From contig NZ_JADBGG010000006.1 in the NCBI RefSeq assembly GCF_014873765.1, forward strand, positions 62,001 to 126,000: DNA of 64,000 nt, written 5' to 3'. Position numbers and translations under genes: made by a program. Source of the stretch: Desulfomicrobium macestii (lineage in GTDB: Bacteria; Desulfobacterota; Desulfovibrionia; Desulfovibrionales; Desulfomicrobiaceae). Every line of letters begins with the position of its first letter. The first letter of the stretch is position 1. The notes beneath the pieces were generated by a model. It made no database searches. It had not been told where the DNA came from and saw nothing but the letters and a program-made list of their open reading frames with translations. Below, piece by piece: positions 51,803 through 60,308 of this stretch.

Positions 51803-52999
51803 TCAGTCCTGCAATCTGCATGTAGACACTGCTTCGTCCTGAGCTGCCAACTGCTTCTTGGCAAGAAGCAGATACTGCATCACGGGACGATTGGCCGGAC
51901 ACACGAAAGTACACATGCCACATTCAAAACAAGCTCCGACATGCTGTGATTGAGTACTTTCAAACATATTGAATTCGGCATACCGGGAGAGCATCCCGGG
52001 ATGAATCCGGGCGGGACAGGCCAGAACACACTCGCCGCAGTTGATGCAGGGATTGGGCTGTACCGGAGGATAGAGCCCTTCCTGAACCAGGGTCACGGCG
52101 GTGCAGGTGGGTGCGATGCCTACGCCAAGATCACTCACGGCAACACCGCGCATGGGACCGTTCAAGGCCAGCTTCCATTCTGTTCCGTACGCCGTCCCTG
52201 TAGTGTCCAGCAGATCCTGCACCGTCATGCCTGTTGGCACGCGGTAAACCTTCTCGCCGACACTGACGGCGGCTTCCATGAGAGGCAGCTTGGTCATGGC
52301 CACAAGACCGATCCGGTACAGGGCCGAAACCGAGATGACATCGACATTGTCCGGTCTTTCGGCTCCGGTAGCGGCGTAAACGACAAGGGGATCGATGGTG
52401 GCCGGGTAAACGTCGCTGGCATAGACTGTGGTGCAGCCATGCAGGGAAAGCTGCTTGCCGTTGGCGACGACCAGTTTCACCACTCCGGGCTTGATGGCCC
52501 GTTCCAGAATCTGGAGACCGGCTTTCAGGACTTCCTGAGCGTCCTTCATGAGCTGCTCGCTGACCAGCACTCCGGGCTCGGGATTGAGGCCGTTTATGAT
52601 CAGGTTGCGCGTCGCGTGAAACCTGCTCGTATCCACGCCCATTTCCAGCAGCTTGCGGCACAGTTCCTCGTTGCCGAGAGAATCCAGCTCGCTACATGGC
52701 TCGGGCCTCGGAGCGGCCACGGCCTCCTCCCCTTCCTTGGGCGCGGGGATGGGGCCTATGATGATGGCGTCGGGCTGAATGTCCTCGACGATGCCATCAA
52801 TGGAAGAATGCACAAAGCCGATTCCGTAAGCGCCCTTGGTGGGATTTTCCGCGATGACCTGGCCGCGCCCCAAAATCTGCTTCTTTTTTACAACGGGTTT
52901 GTGTTTGCTCTCAATAGGAATCCTGACCCGCAAGGGGGCCGGCACTTCCTGCAGAGTGTCCTTGATCTCAACCGAGGTGTTCAGGCGTAGTTTCATCAT
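51803..52999 (-). CDS. rnfC: Rnf complex subunit C
   Basis: A 398-residue soluble subunit that exchanges electrons with NAD(H). It has the RnfC barrel-sandwich N-terminus, a Rossmann-like and SLBB region, and two [4Fe-4S] motifs at the C-terminus (CINCGECVLACP and CFECGMCTFVCP). The classical glycine-rich NADH loop seen in E. coli-type RnfC is not obvious, as in sulfate reducers where the cytochrome may be the partner. The start is ATG 52999 or 52996; the cytochrome stop lies 7 bases upstream. Confidence 0.94.
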   Translation of the reverse strand: MMKLRLNTSVEIKDTLQEVPAPLRVRIPIESKHKPVVKKKQILGRGQVIAENPTKGAYGIGFVHSSIDGIVEDIQPDAIIIGPIPAPKEGEEAVAAPRPEPCSELDSLGNEELCRKLLEMGVDTSRFHATRNLIINGLNPEPGVLVSEQLMKDAQEVLKAGLQILERAIKPGVVKLVVANGKQLSLHGCTTVYASDVYPATIDPLVVYAATGAERPDNVDVISVSALYRIGLVAMTKLPLMEAAVSVGEKVYRVPTGMTVQDLLDTTGTAYGTEWKLALNGPMRGVAVSDLGVGIAPTCTAVTLVQEGLYPPVQPNPCINCGECVLACPARIHPGMLSRYAEFNMFESTQSQHVGACFECGMCTFVCPANRPVMQYLLLAKKQLAAQDEAVSTCRLQD

Positions 53000-53006
53000 G
53001 ATGGTC

Positions 53007-53756
53007 TTACCTGGTATGACAGCGGGTACACGATTTTTCGCCAAAAGGTCCTTTGCCGGCCTCTTCGTGACACGTCATGCACTGATCGTGAAACGACTCC
53101 ATGCGATGCGGCAAGGGCGTGGCGTCAGTATCGAAGTGGCAGGAATTGCAGGACGGCTGGAGGCTTCCAGCCTTACCGGGCAGCAATTCATGACATTCGT
53201 TACAACCTTCCAATTTTTCCTCATACATCTCGGCATGACAGCTTTCGCACTTGGCATGTACGGCATCGCGCAAGGCGGGCGTGTCGCCATCTGCTTTTTC
53301 GCCATGACACTGGTTGCAAGCACCCGGCTCGGCCTCGATGTCCGTGTCGTGATGGCAATCGGTGCAGCTCGAAGCATACTGCTCAGCATGGTCGTCATGA
53401 CTGTAGACAAGCTTGCCCAGTTCGGCATGATGACAACGCGCGCAGGTCTCCTCGGGCAGACTGGTCTGGTGGTCCGAAGAGAACTTCGCATCAAATTCCG
53501 TCGCATGACATGAGCCACACGGCAGCGGAGTCAAACCTGGATTTTCACTCTCATGATGGCATTTGGCACAGTTGCCACCATCTTTTTCAACGTATTGCAC
53601 GTGACGAGAATGGGTGAAGACAACATCGCCGCCCTTGTTGTCCAACCGAAGACGAACGGGCAGCTCTTCCGATGGGGCTGGTGCAAACTGACCGCCGAGG
53701 GCCAGAAGCGCCAACATACCGCAGACAATGGTGATGGGTACGTAACGTTTTTTCAA
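53007..53756 (-). CDS. Decaheme c-type cytochrome of the Rnf operon
   Basis: A periplasmic multiheme cytochrome with ten CXXCH motifs (CAKCH, CGSCH, CARCH, CTDCH, CNQCH, CESCH, CNECH, CNSCH, CMTCH, CTRCH). Residues 1-25 form an uncleaved anchor or signal sequence. It is the first gene of the operon and should link the periplasmic cytochrome pool to Rnf. I chose the TTG at 53756 (MKKRYVPITIV) because AAGGA stands 7 bases upstream; the ATG at 53807 would put 17 polar residues before the signal, has no Shine-Dalgarno site and lies in a 7-bp hairpin. With TTG the protein is 249 residues. Confidence 0.9.
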   Translation of the reverse strand: MKKRYVPITIVCGMLALLALGGQFAPAPSEELPVRLRLDNKGGDVVFTHSRHVQYVEKDGGNCAKCHHESENPGLTPLPCGSCHATEFDAKFSSDHQTSLPEETCARCHHAELGKLVYSHDDHAEQYASSCTDCHHDTDIEAEPGACNQCHGEKADGDTPALRDAVHAKCESCHAEMYEEKLEGCNECHELLPGKAGSLQPSCNSCHFDTDATPLPHRMESFHDQCMTCHEEAGKGPFGEKSCTRCHTR

Positions 53757-54129
53757 GACAGTGTCCTTGTGCTCCGGTTTGACGCAACTAAAGACAGGAT
53801 GCTTCACTCAAGCATCCATCCCCACAAAACAACAACGCAAGGCAGCTTTTTCCCGTCAAAAGCCTGCTTAAACGGAACGCCTATTCAATTATCGATTTTT
53901 TGTAAACAGAAATCTGAAATGGGTTTTAAACTCAACTGTTTTGCTCAGAATACTCCCGTAAAACCCCGGTCTTCGGAAAGCCATGGGCGCCGTCGAAAAT
54001 GACGTCTGGACCTCGCCTTTTTTTCGCGACATGATATCAGGCTCATGCTTCAGGGTGACGTGGCCTGTCGCCCTGCCATCATCCGGGATCCAAGGCGTCC
54101 GGATCAATTTTTAGCGAATACGGTGTCAC
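53757..54129. other. Divergent intergenic region, rnf operon / antiporter
   Basis: About 370 bases hold the promoters of two divergent units. A GATGCTT/AAGCATC hairpin lies near 53805-53823 in the presumed rnf leader. The middle, 53870-53950, is A+T-rich. I see no gene and no clear-cut promoter pair. Confidence 0.5.
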
Positions 54130-55101
54130 ATGTTTATCGCTTTTCTCGCCCTTTGTGTCGGACTTGCCGTGCTTGTCTGGAGCGCGGACCATTTCATCGA
54201 CGGCGCGGCCAGTGTCGCACGCCACTTCTCCATGCCACCGCTGCTCATCGGCATGATCATCGTCGGATTCGGGACTTCAGCCCCGGAGATGGTCGTCTCC
54301 GCGCTGGCCGCCGTGAACGGAACTCCCGGCATAGCCCTGGGCAACGCCTTTGGTTCGAACATTACAAATATTGCGCTCATCCTCGGTTTCACGGCCCTGC
54401 TCAAACCCATCGAGATCCACTCCCAGGTGCTGCGCAAGGAATTGCCCCTGCTCACGGCAATGACCGCCGTTACGGCATATCTCATTCACGAAGGCACCCT
54501 CTCCCGCTCCGACGCACTGATCATGCTGGCTTTTTTTGCCGGGGTCATGTTCTGGACCGTGCGTCAGGGCATGCAGACCCAGCCCGACGCCTTCGGGGAC
54601 GAGATGGGAGAGGAACTGTGCGCAAAGTGCATGCCGCTGGGCCGCGCCTACTTCTGGCTGGCCACGGGCCTTGTGCTGCTCATCGCCAGCTCCCGCCTTC
54701 TGGTCTGGGGCGCGGTGGAGATCGCCCACGCCCTCGGCGTGAGCGATCTTGTCATAGGCCTGACCGTCGTGGCGCTCGGCACCTCGCTTCCGGAACTGGC
54801 GTCCTCGATAATCGCAAGCCGCAAGGGCGAACACGACATTGCCCTCGGTAATGTGCTTGGCTCCAACCTTTTCAACACCCTGGCCGTGGTGGGTATTGCC
54901 GGTGTCATCCATCCCATGGATGTCGAACCGGATGTCATCACGCGCGATCTGCCGGTCATGACCGCCCTGACCCTGTCCCTTTTCGTCATTGGTTTCAGAT
55001 TCAAACGCCCCGGACGCATCAACCGCTATGCGGGCATGGCCCTGCTGGCCTGCTATGTCGGCTATACCGCCTTTCTGGTCAAAGCGACCCTGTTCCCTTG
55101 A
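54130..55101 (+). CDS. Ca2+/Na+ antiporter-like protein (CaCA family)
   Basis: A 323-residue protein with ten TM segments and the two inverted alpha repeats of the family: GFGTSAPEMVVSALAA with GNAFGSNITNIALIL in the first half, and VVALGTSLPELASSI with GNVLGSNLFNTLAVV in the second. It exchanges cations across the inner membrane, as YrbG-type proteins do. No Shine-Dalgarno site is clear before the ATG. Confidence 0.92.
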   Translation: MFIAFLALCVGLAVLVWSADHFIDGAASVARHFSMPPLLIGMIIVGFGTSAPEMVVSALAAVNGTPGIALGNAFGSNITNIALILGFTALLKPIEIHSQVLRKELPLLTAMTAVTAYLIHEGTLSRSDALIMLAFFAGVMFWTVRQGMQTQPDAFGDEMGEELCAKCMPLGRAYFWLATGLVLLIASSRLLVWGAVEIAHALGVSDLVIGLTVVALGTSLPELASSIIASRKGEHDIALGNVLGSNLFNTLAVVGIAGVIHPMDVEPDVITRDLPVMTALTLSLFVIGFRFKRPGRINRYAGMALLACYVGYTAFLVKATLFP

Positions 55102-55110
55102 AAATGAACG

Positions 55111-55148
55111 CAAAGAGGCCCGCAAACTTTCGCTTGCGGGCCTCTTTG
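55111..55148. terminator. Bidirectional Rho-independent terminator
   Basis: A perfect 15-bp stem, CAAAGAGGCCCGCAA with TTGCGGGCCTCTTTG, has an 8-base loop and lies between two convergent genes. Short T runs occur within the arm ends rather than after them. Confidence 0.85.
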
Positions 55149-55166
55149 CCAACTTTATTTCATTAT

Positions 55167-55544
55167 TCACTTGGCCGAATGAAGATCCTCGCCAATCTCC
55201 TGCAACATCAGGCGGATGGCCGCGAGCTTGTCGCGATGTTTCCCATCCAGGCGCTGGTCCAGGTCCTCGGCGGCATGCGCCATGGCCTTGACTTGATTCT
55301 CCATGGTCATGAGCGATGTCCGTCTCGGGAGCGTACCAAGTTCAGTCACCTTGCCGTCCAGCGTGGCATGCCGGGCATCGAGGTCCAGCACGGCGCTGTT
55401 CAGCGATTTGAGCTCGTCGATCTCCCTGCCAAGCCCGGCCACATTCTGATGCAGGGCGTAAAAAAAGACAAAAAGAAGCAGGATGGTGCAGGCGGCAAGC
55501 CCCGCAGCCAAGCGATCCTTTCCGAATACGTCTTTTGATTCCAT
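55167..55544 (-). CDS. Small single-TM coiled-coil protein
   Basis: A 125-residue protein. A short cytoplasmic N-terminus and one TM segment (residues ~14-32) precede a helical, coiled-coil-prone region (LGREIDELKSLNSAVLDLDA, LDQRLDGKHRDKL). Not recognised. About 80 bases separate it from the UPF0210 gene upstream, so it may be the last gene of that unit. Confidence 0.7.
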   Translation of the reverse strand: MESKDVFGKDRLAAGLAACTILLLFVFFYALHQNVAGLGREIDELKSLNSAVLDLDARHATLDGKVTELGTLPRRTSLMTMENQVKAMAHAAEDLDQRLDGKHRDKLAAIRLMLQEIGEDLHSAK

Positions 55545-55625
55545 AGATGCCTCCCAAGCGGCACTCGCCGCAAAATGCCTTTTTCAGGCCACAAATCTCA
55601 GCCGGACAAGGCGTCAGACTCAAAC

Positions 55626-56999
55626 TCAGTTGATAAGAGCCTGCAAGGGTGCCGGGATGCCTCCACCCCGATTGATGAATCCAGCCGAAACACCGTTGCT
55701 GCGCACGGACATGATTTCTGCCTCGCCCAGCAATCCCCCGAAGTGGACCCGGTCGCCGGCCTTCTTCCCGGGAACGGGAATGAGGCGACACGCCGTGGTC
55801 TTCTTGTTGATCATGCCGATGGCCATTTCGTCGGCGATGATCGCGGACAGGGTCTCGGCCGTGGTGTCGCCCGGCAAGGCCACCATGTCGAGGCCCACGG
55901 AACACACAGCGGTCATGGCTTCGAGCTTTTCAAGACAAAGATGTCCGGCCGAGGCGGCGGCCGCGATGTTCAGATCCTCGCTGACCGGAATGAAAGCGCC
56001 GCTCAGGCCGCCCACGCGGGAACTGGCGAAGGCGCCGCCTTTCTTGACTGCGTCGTTGAGCATGGCCAGCGCTGCCGTGGAACCGGGCACACCGATGGCG
56101 CCCAGGCCCAGGGACTGGAAGATCTCGCCCACGCTGTCGCCGACATTGGGGGTCGGAGCCAGGGACAGGTCCACGATGCCGAACTCCACGGCCAGGATGC
56201 GTGCCACTTCGCGGCCGATGATCTCGCCCACGCGGGTGACCTTGTAGGCGGTGCGCTTGATCACGTCCGCCAGCTCTCCCAGATGCGCCCCCGGATTGTC
56301 CTGCAAGGCGCGATCGATGGCCTTCTTGACCACGCCCGGTCCGCTGACCCCGACGTTGATGACGGAACTGGCCTCGCCAATGCCCAGATAGGCCCCGGCC
56401 ATGAACGGCACGTCCTCGGGGATGTTGGCGAAGACGACGAGCTTGGCGCAGCCCAAGCCGTCGCGGTCGGCCGTGCGCGCGGCGGCAGCCTTGATGGTCC
56501 GCCCCATGAGCGCCACGGCGTCCATGTTGATGCCGGCCCGGGTGGTGGCTACGTTGATGGACGAGCACATGCGGTGGGTGACGTCCAGGGCTTCGGGAAT
56601 GGCGTCGATGAGCGCCAGATCGCCCTTGGCCATCCCTTTTTCGACCAGTGCCCCGAATCCGCCGATGAAATCGACGTTCACGTCCTTGGCGGCCTGATCC
56701 AGGGTCTTGGCCACCTCGACCATGCCACGGCTGTCGAAGGGAGCGGCGGCCACGGCGATGGGGCTGACCGAAATGCGCTTGTTGACCACGGGAATGCCGT
56801 AACGGTCGCCAACTTCGTCGCACACCGTGACCAGATCCCTGGCCAGGGTCGTTATCCGTTTATATATGGTGTCGGTAAATCTGGACAGATCGTGGGAAGC
56901 GCAGTCGAGCAGGCTGATGCCAAGGGTCACTGTGCGTACGTCCAGATTCTCGTTCTTGATCATGGACAGGGTGGAAAGAACCTCGCGGTCGTTGAGCAT
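55626..56999 (-). CDS. PFL family protein, UPF0210 (DUF711)
   Basis: A 457-residue cytoplasmic protein of the UPF0210 family, whose fold is related to pyruvate formate-lyase-type barrels. Conserved stretches include VVNKRISVSPIAV, VDFIGGFGALVEKG, MDAVALMGRTIK and VFANIPEDVPFMAGAYLG. Function is unknown. The start at 56999 (MLNDREVLST) has GGAGA 6 bases upstream. It is always found, as here, next to an ACT-domain protein gene, so the two probably act as a pair. Confidence 0.92.
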   Translation of the reverse strand: MLNDREVLSTLSMIKNENLDVRTVTLGISLLDCASHDLSRFTDTIYKRITTLARDLVTVCDEVGDRYGIPVVNKRISVSPIAVAAAPFDSRGMVEVAKTLDQAAKDVNVDFIGGFGALVEKGMAKGDLALIDAIPEALDVTHRMCSSINVATTRAGINMDAVALMGRTIKAAAARTADRDGLGCAKLVVFANIPEDVPFMAGAYLGIGEASSVINVGVSGPGVVKKAIDRALQDNPGAHLGELADVIKRTAYKVTRVGEIIGREVARILAVEFGIVDLSLAPTPNVGDSVGEIFQSLGLGAIGVPGSTAALAMLNDAVKKGGAFASSRVGGLSGAFIPVSEDLNIAAAASAGHLCLEKLEAMTAVCSVGLDMVALPGDTTAETLSAIIADEMAIGMINKKTTACRLIPVPGKKAGDRVHFGGLLGEAEIMSVRSNGVSAGFINRGGGIPAPLQALIN

Positions 57000-57009
57000 G
57001 CCTGGTCTC

Positions 57010-57561
57010 CTAAACTCTATGAATCGTTTCAAAAATGTCGCGGTGCTGGACCGAGACGTCAAGGCCGAATTTGGAACAGGTCTCCTGCATGACCCGCCGC
57101 AGATGGCGATGCTCCACACCCGAGGGGACATCGACCTCGAAGATCATGATCATCTCGTCCACGCCGTCATCCTGGGTGATGATGGCCCGGAAGTGAACCA
57201 CGTTGCAGGCAAGCGAGGCGATGGCCTCGGTCACGGCGGCGATGGTGCCGGGCTTGTCCACGCCCCTGGTGGTTATGACGAAGGGCTGCGCGGCGGAAAC
57301 CGCAACCGGTGCCGAAGCCGCCATGGGGCGCAGATGGGCGCTGAGCTCCATGTCCTCAAGGGCGGCGTTCAGACTGCTCCCGATTTCATCCAGCGGATGG
57401 TCGTCCGGATTGAGAACGATGAAGATAGAAGCAAACTCGGTTTGCAGGATGGTCTGGCTGACATCTTCGATGTTGCAGCCATGGGTGAACAGGATGGTCG
57501 ATATTTTTGCCAGGATGCCCGGCTTGTCTTTGCCGATGACCGACAGCACGAATTTATTCAT
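57010..57561 (-). CDS. Two-ACT-domain regulatory protein (GcvR-like)
   Basis: A 183-residue protein with two ACT domains (GKDKPGILAKISTILFTHG at residue 10; GVDKPGTIAAVTEAIASLA at ~100) joined by an Ala-rich linker. ACT domains bind amino acids or small ligands. It lies 10 bases before the UPF0210 gene, whose activity it may regulate. Confidence 0.9.
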   Translation of the reverse strand: MNKFVLSVIGKDKPGILAKISTILFTHGCNIEDVSQTILQTEFASIFIVLNPDDHPLDEIGSSLNAALEDMELSAHLRPMAASAPVAVSAAQPFVITTRGVDKPGTIAAVTEAIASLACNVVHFRAIITQDDGVDEMIMIFEVDVPSGVEHRHLRRVMQETCSKFGLDVSVQHRDIFETIHRV

Positions 57562-57706
57562 TGATCCTCCAAATCGTGGGAAAGTCCTGGTCTATTGCTT
57601 GGGGCGCGGGCATGCGTCAAGCCTTATCCCCACCCGGCTCTGGTCAAACAAAACGAGATAGGCTACGTGGCGGGCACCCTGATACATCAACCCCACCGAG
57701 GAAAAA

Positions 57707-58888
57707 ATGGCACAAATAGGCACCCCCCTCTCCCCATCATCCACCAAAGTTCTTCTGCTCGGTTCCGGCGAACTGGGCAAGGAAGTTGTCATAGAACTGC
57801 AGCGGCTTGGCGTTGAAGTCATAGCCGTGGATCGCTACGAAAACGCCCCGGCCATGCAGGTCGCGCATCGCAGCCACACCGTCTCGATGCTGGACGGGCC
57901 GGCTCTGCGCAGGATCATCGAGGATGAAAAACCGGACTACATCGTCCCTGAAATCGAAGCCATCGCCACCGACACCCTGGTGGAACTGGAAGCCGAAGGC
58001 CACACCGTCATCCCCACGGCCCGCGCGGCGAAACTGACCATGAACCGTGAAGGCATCCGGCGTCTGGCCGCCGAGGAACTGGGCCTTGCCACCTCGCCCT
58101 ACCGCTTTGCCGAGACCTACGAAGAATACCTGGCCGCAGTGGAAGCCGTGGGCACCCCGTGCGTGGTCAAGCCCATCATGAGCTCCTCCGGCAAGGGGCA
58201 ATCCGTGGTGAGGATCCCGGCCGACGCCGAGAAATCCTGGAAATACGCCCAGGAAGGCGGACGCACGGGCAAGGGCAAGGTCATCGTCGAAGGATTCGTC
58301 GATTTCGACTACGAAATCACGCTGCTCACCGTGCGCCACGCCGGAGGCACATCCTTTTGCGCCCCTATCGGCCATTTCCAGAAAGATGGAGACTACCAGC
58401 AATCCTGGCAGCCGCAGCCCATGAACGAGGCGGCCCTGACCGAGGCCAGGCGGATGGCCCAATCCGTGACCGAAGCCCTGGGCGGACGGGGAATCTTTGG
58501 CGTGGAACTCTTCATCAAGGGCGACACCGTCTACTTCAGCGAGGTCTCCCCCCGCCCCCACGATACGGGACTGGTCACGCTCATCTCCCAGGACCTTTCG
58601 GAGTTCGCGCTGCACGCCCGCGCCATCCTCGGCCTGCCCGTGCCAAACATCCGCCAGCATGGCCCCGCCGCCTCCAGTGTCATTCTGGTTGAAGGCGAAT
58701 CGCGGCAGGTGCTGTTCGGAAATCTTGAGGCGGCCTTAAGCGAACCGGATACGGATTTGCGCCTTTTCGGCAAACCAGAGGTCAGCGGCAAGCGGCGCAT
58801 GGGTGTGGCCCTTGCCCGAGACGAAAGCCTGGAAAAAGCGCTGGAAAAGGCCAAGAACGCCGCGTCGGCGGTCACGATCCAGCTTTAG
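57707..58888 (+). CDS. purT: Formate-dependent phosphoribosylglycinamide formyltransferase (PurT)
   Basis: A 393-residue ATP-grasp enzyme that uses formate and ATP to formylate GAR in purine synthesis. Motifs include [62 protein letters not shown] and the C-terminal [10 protein letters not shown]. Its use of formate fits an organism with abundant formate metabolism. GAGGAAAA precedes the ATG. Divergent from the ACT gene. Confidence 0.96.
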   Translation: MAQIGTPLSPSSTKVLLLGSGELGKEVVIELQRLGVEVIAVDRYENAPAMQVAHRSHTVSMLDGPALRRIIEDEKPDYIVPEIEAIATDTLVELEAEGHTVIPTARAAKLTMNREGIRRLAAEELGLATSPYRFAETYEEYLAAVEAVGTPCVVKPIMSSSGKGQSVVRIPADAEKSWKYAQEGGRTGKGKVIVEGFVDFDYEITLLTVRHAGGTSFCAPIGHFQKDGDYQQSWQPQPMNEAALTEARRMAQSVTEALGGRGIFGVELFIKGDTVYFSEVSPRPHDTGLVTLISQDLSEFALHARAILGLPVPNIRQHGPAASSVILVEGESRQVLFGNLEAALSEPDTDLRLFGKPEVSGKRRMGVALARDESLEKALEKAKNAASAVTIQL

Positions 58889-58936
58889 AAAACAGCCCGT
58901 GATCAGAGCTGCGGATTTGTGTATCCACAGTCCTGA

Positions 58937-59050
58937 TCATGACTCTTCGATGACGATGGCTTCGGGCTTGTTTACGAGCCCTGAGCCCTTGTAATCCGAG
59001 ATGGCTTGCACTAGGAATTCACGGTCCTGGCGATGTCCGCCATAACATTC
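58937..59050 (-). pseudogene. 3' remnant of an unidentified gene
   Basis: The minus strand has a 37-codon open stretch ending at TGA 58937-58939 with protein-like composition: HRQDREFLVQAISDYKGSGL, then VNKPEAIVIEES. There is no start codon or ribosome-binding site; an in-frame TAA lies directly upstream at 59051. It looks like the C-terminus of a gene lost except for its end. It could also be chance. Confidence 0.4.
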
Positions 59051-59125
59051 TTACGGCAAGATCCCGCCATGCTTCGGTTCAACCCGCGCAAACGGATCGC
59101 CCCCTTTGTCCGCCAAGGAGACAAC

Positions 59126-59659
59126 ATGTTGAAAAAAATGATTTTTATTGTTTGCTTCGTACTTGCTTGCAGCACCGCCTACAGCGGAGAAAAAGAACAT
59201 CGGGCACTGGCCGAAGAGCTGATCAAGATCACCGACGGCGACACGGTCATGGAAAAGATGAAAGCCCAAGTGACCATGATCTTCCAGCAGATCGCGTCCC
59301 AGATGAACATCCAGGAAGCCGACAAACCCAAGCTGGAAAAATACTCAGCCCGCTTCGACGCCATCCTGAAGGAAGACATGTCCTGGGAAAAGGTTAAGAC
59401 GCAGTATCTGGATCTCTACACCTCCGTTTTCACCGAGGAAGAAACCAAGGGTCTGGTCGACTTCTACAAATCCGATCTGGGCAAGAAGGTCACCGCCAAG
59501 ATGCCCGAACTCATGCAGCAGAGCATGACCGTGGCCCGCACCTACATGCAGGGTGTCGTGCCCAAGCTCGAAGAATTGACCGAGGAAATGCGTGTGGATT
59601 TCGAAGGCGCAGCAGCCCCAGAGGCTCCTGCCCAGACGGCTCCGGCTCCGAAGCAGTAG
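59126..59659 (+). CDS. Exported DUF2059-domain protein
   Basis: A 177-residue protein with a signal peptide (residues 1-22, ...FVLACSTAYS) and a helical DUF2059 domain (FTEEETKGLVDFYKSDLGKK is the signature). The C-terminus is an Ala/Pro-rich tail. DUF2059 proteins are periplasmic and of unknown function. AAGGAG precedes the ATG by 5 bases; an upstream in-frame start at 59033 is not needed. Followed by a terminator. Confidence 0.88.
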   Translation: MLKKMIFIVCFVLACSTAYSGEKEHRALAEELIKITDGDTVMEKMKAQVTMIFQQIASQMNIQEADKPKLEKYSARFDAILKEDMSWEKVKTQYLDLYTSVFTEEETKGLVDFYKSDLGKKVTAKMPELMQQSMTVARTYMQGVVPKLEELTEEMRVDFEGAAAPEAPAQTAPAPKQ

Positions 59660-59684
59660 ACCATTCCGTCCGACCAAGAAAAAG

Positions 59685-59717
59685 AAGGCTCCCCCGCATA
59701 ACGGTGGAGCCTTTTTT
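59685..59717 (+). terminator. Rho-independent terminator of the DUF2059 gene
   Basis: AAGGCTCC pairs with GGAGCCTT, with an inner CG/CG continuation, followed by T6. It also lies at the 3' end of the convergent hydrogenase protease gene. Confidence 0.9.
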
Positions 59718-59724
59718 CATGCCG

Positions 59725-60192
59725 TCAGGACAGCAGAGTGCGGATCTCTCGCCGAGCGGCTTCAAGAAACCGCGGATACTTCTCCTTGACCGGCTCGGAA
59801 AGCTCCATGGACCATTCGCTGATTGTCAGCGGTTCGATACCGATGACCATGAGTTCCGGCTTGTTGCCCAGCAACTCGGCCATTTTCAGGGAATCGAGAA
59901 GATCGATGTCGTGAAGGGACAGGCGCTGCTGATAATTGTCCCGCAAATTGTCTTCCGTGAAACGATAGACCGTCCCCGGTTCCCGCCCGCCCTTGACGGT
60001 ATCAAGGACAAGCACACGCTCATATTCCTGAAAAATATAAAAAATATCCTGCGTGAAGGTGGCCCCATCCAGGAAATCGACCTTTTCCGGATCCCATTCC
60101 TCCTCCAGAGCAAGATCCTTGACCGCGTGCACACCAGCGCCGTCGTCAGTCAGAAGCAGATTGCCCACTCCAAGAACCAAAAGTCGTTTCAT
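59725..60192 (-). CDS. hysD: Hydrogenase maturation protease (HyaD/HycI family)
   Basis: A 155-residue endopeptidase (VLGVGNLLLTDDGAGVHAV at the start with the metal-binding acidic residue, LDGATFTQDI, VLDTVKGG). It cuts the C-terminal peptide off the hydrogenase large subunit once the Ni-Fe site is loaded. It lies after the hysBA terminator, 117 bases from hysA, so it may depend on read-through or have its own promoter. Confidence 0.93.
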   Translation of the reverse strand: MKRLLVLGVGNLLLTDDGAGVHAVKDLALEEEWDPEKVDFLDGATFTQDIFYIFQEYERVLVLDTVKGGREPGTVYRFTEDNLRDNYQQRLSLHDIDLLDSLKMAELLGNKPELMVIGIEPLTISEWSMELSEPVKEKYPRFLEAARREIRTLLS

Positions 60193-60260
60193 GCCATGTT
60201 CTCCAGATCCAACGTTCTCCCGGCGTCAGTCGCATTCATGACTTCCATGCCGGGCGCACT

Positions 60261-60288
60261 AAAAAAAAGGGCCGGTTTCCCGGCCCTT
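60261..60288 (-). terminator. Terminator between hysA and hysD
   Basis: On the minus strand AAGGGCCGG and CCGGCCCTT close a GAAA loop and are followed by eight T, 21 bases after the hysA stop. Confidence 0.92.
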
Positions 60289-60308
60289 CATGGTTCAGTC
60301 AATCCGCG

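Noticed and set aside
55575-57092. 505-codon plus-strand frame opposite the UPF0210 gene
   Set aside because: Composition is Gly/Asp/His-rich antisense; the minus-strand gene has clear family motifs.
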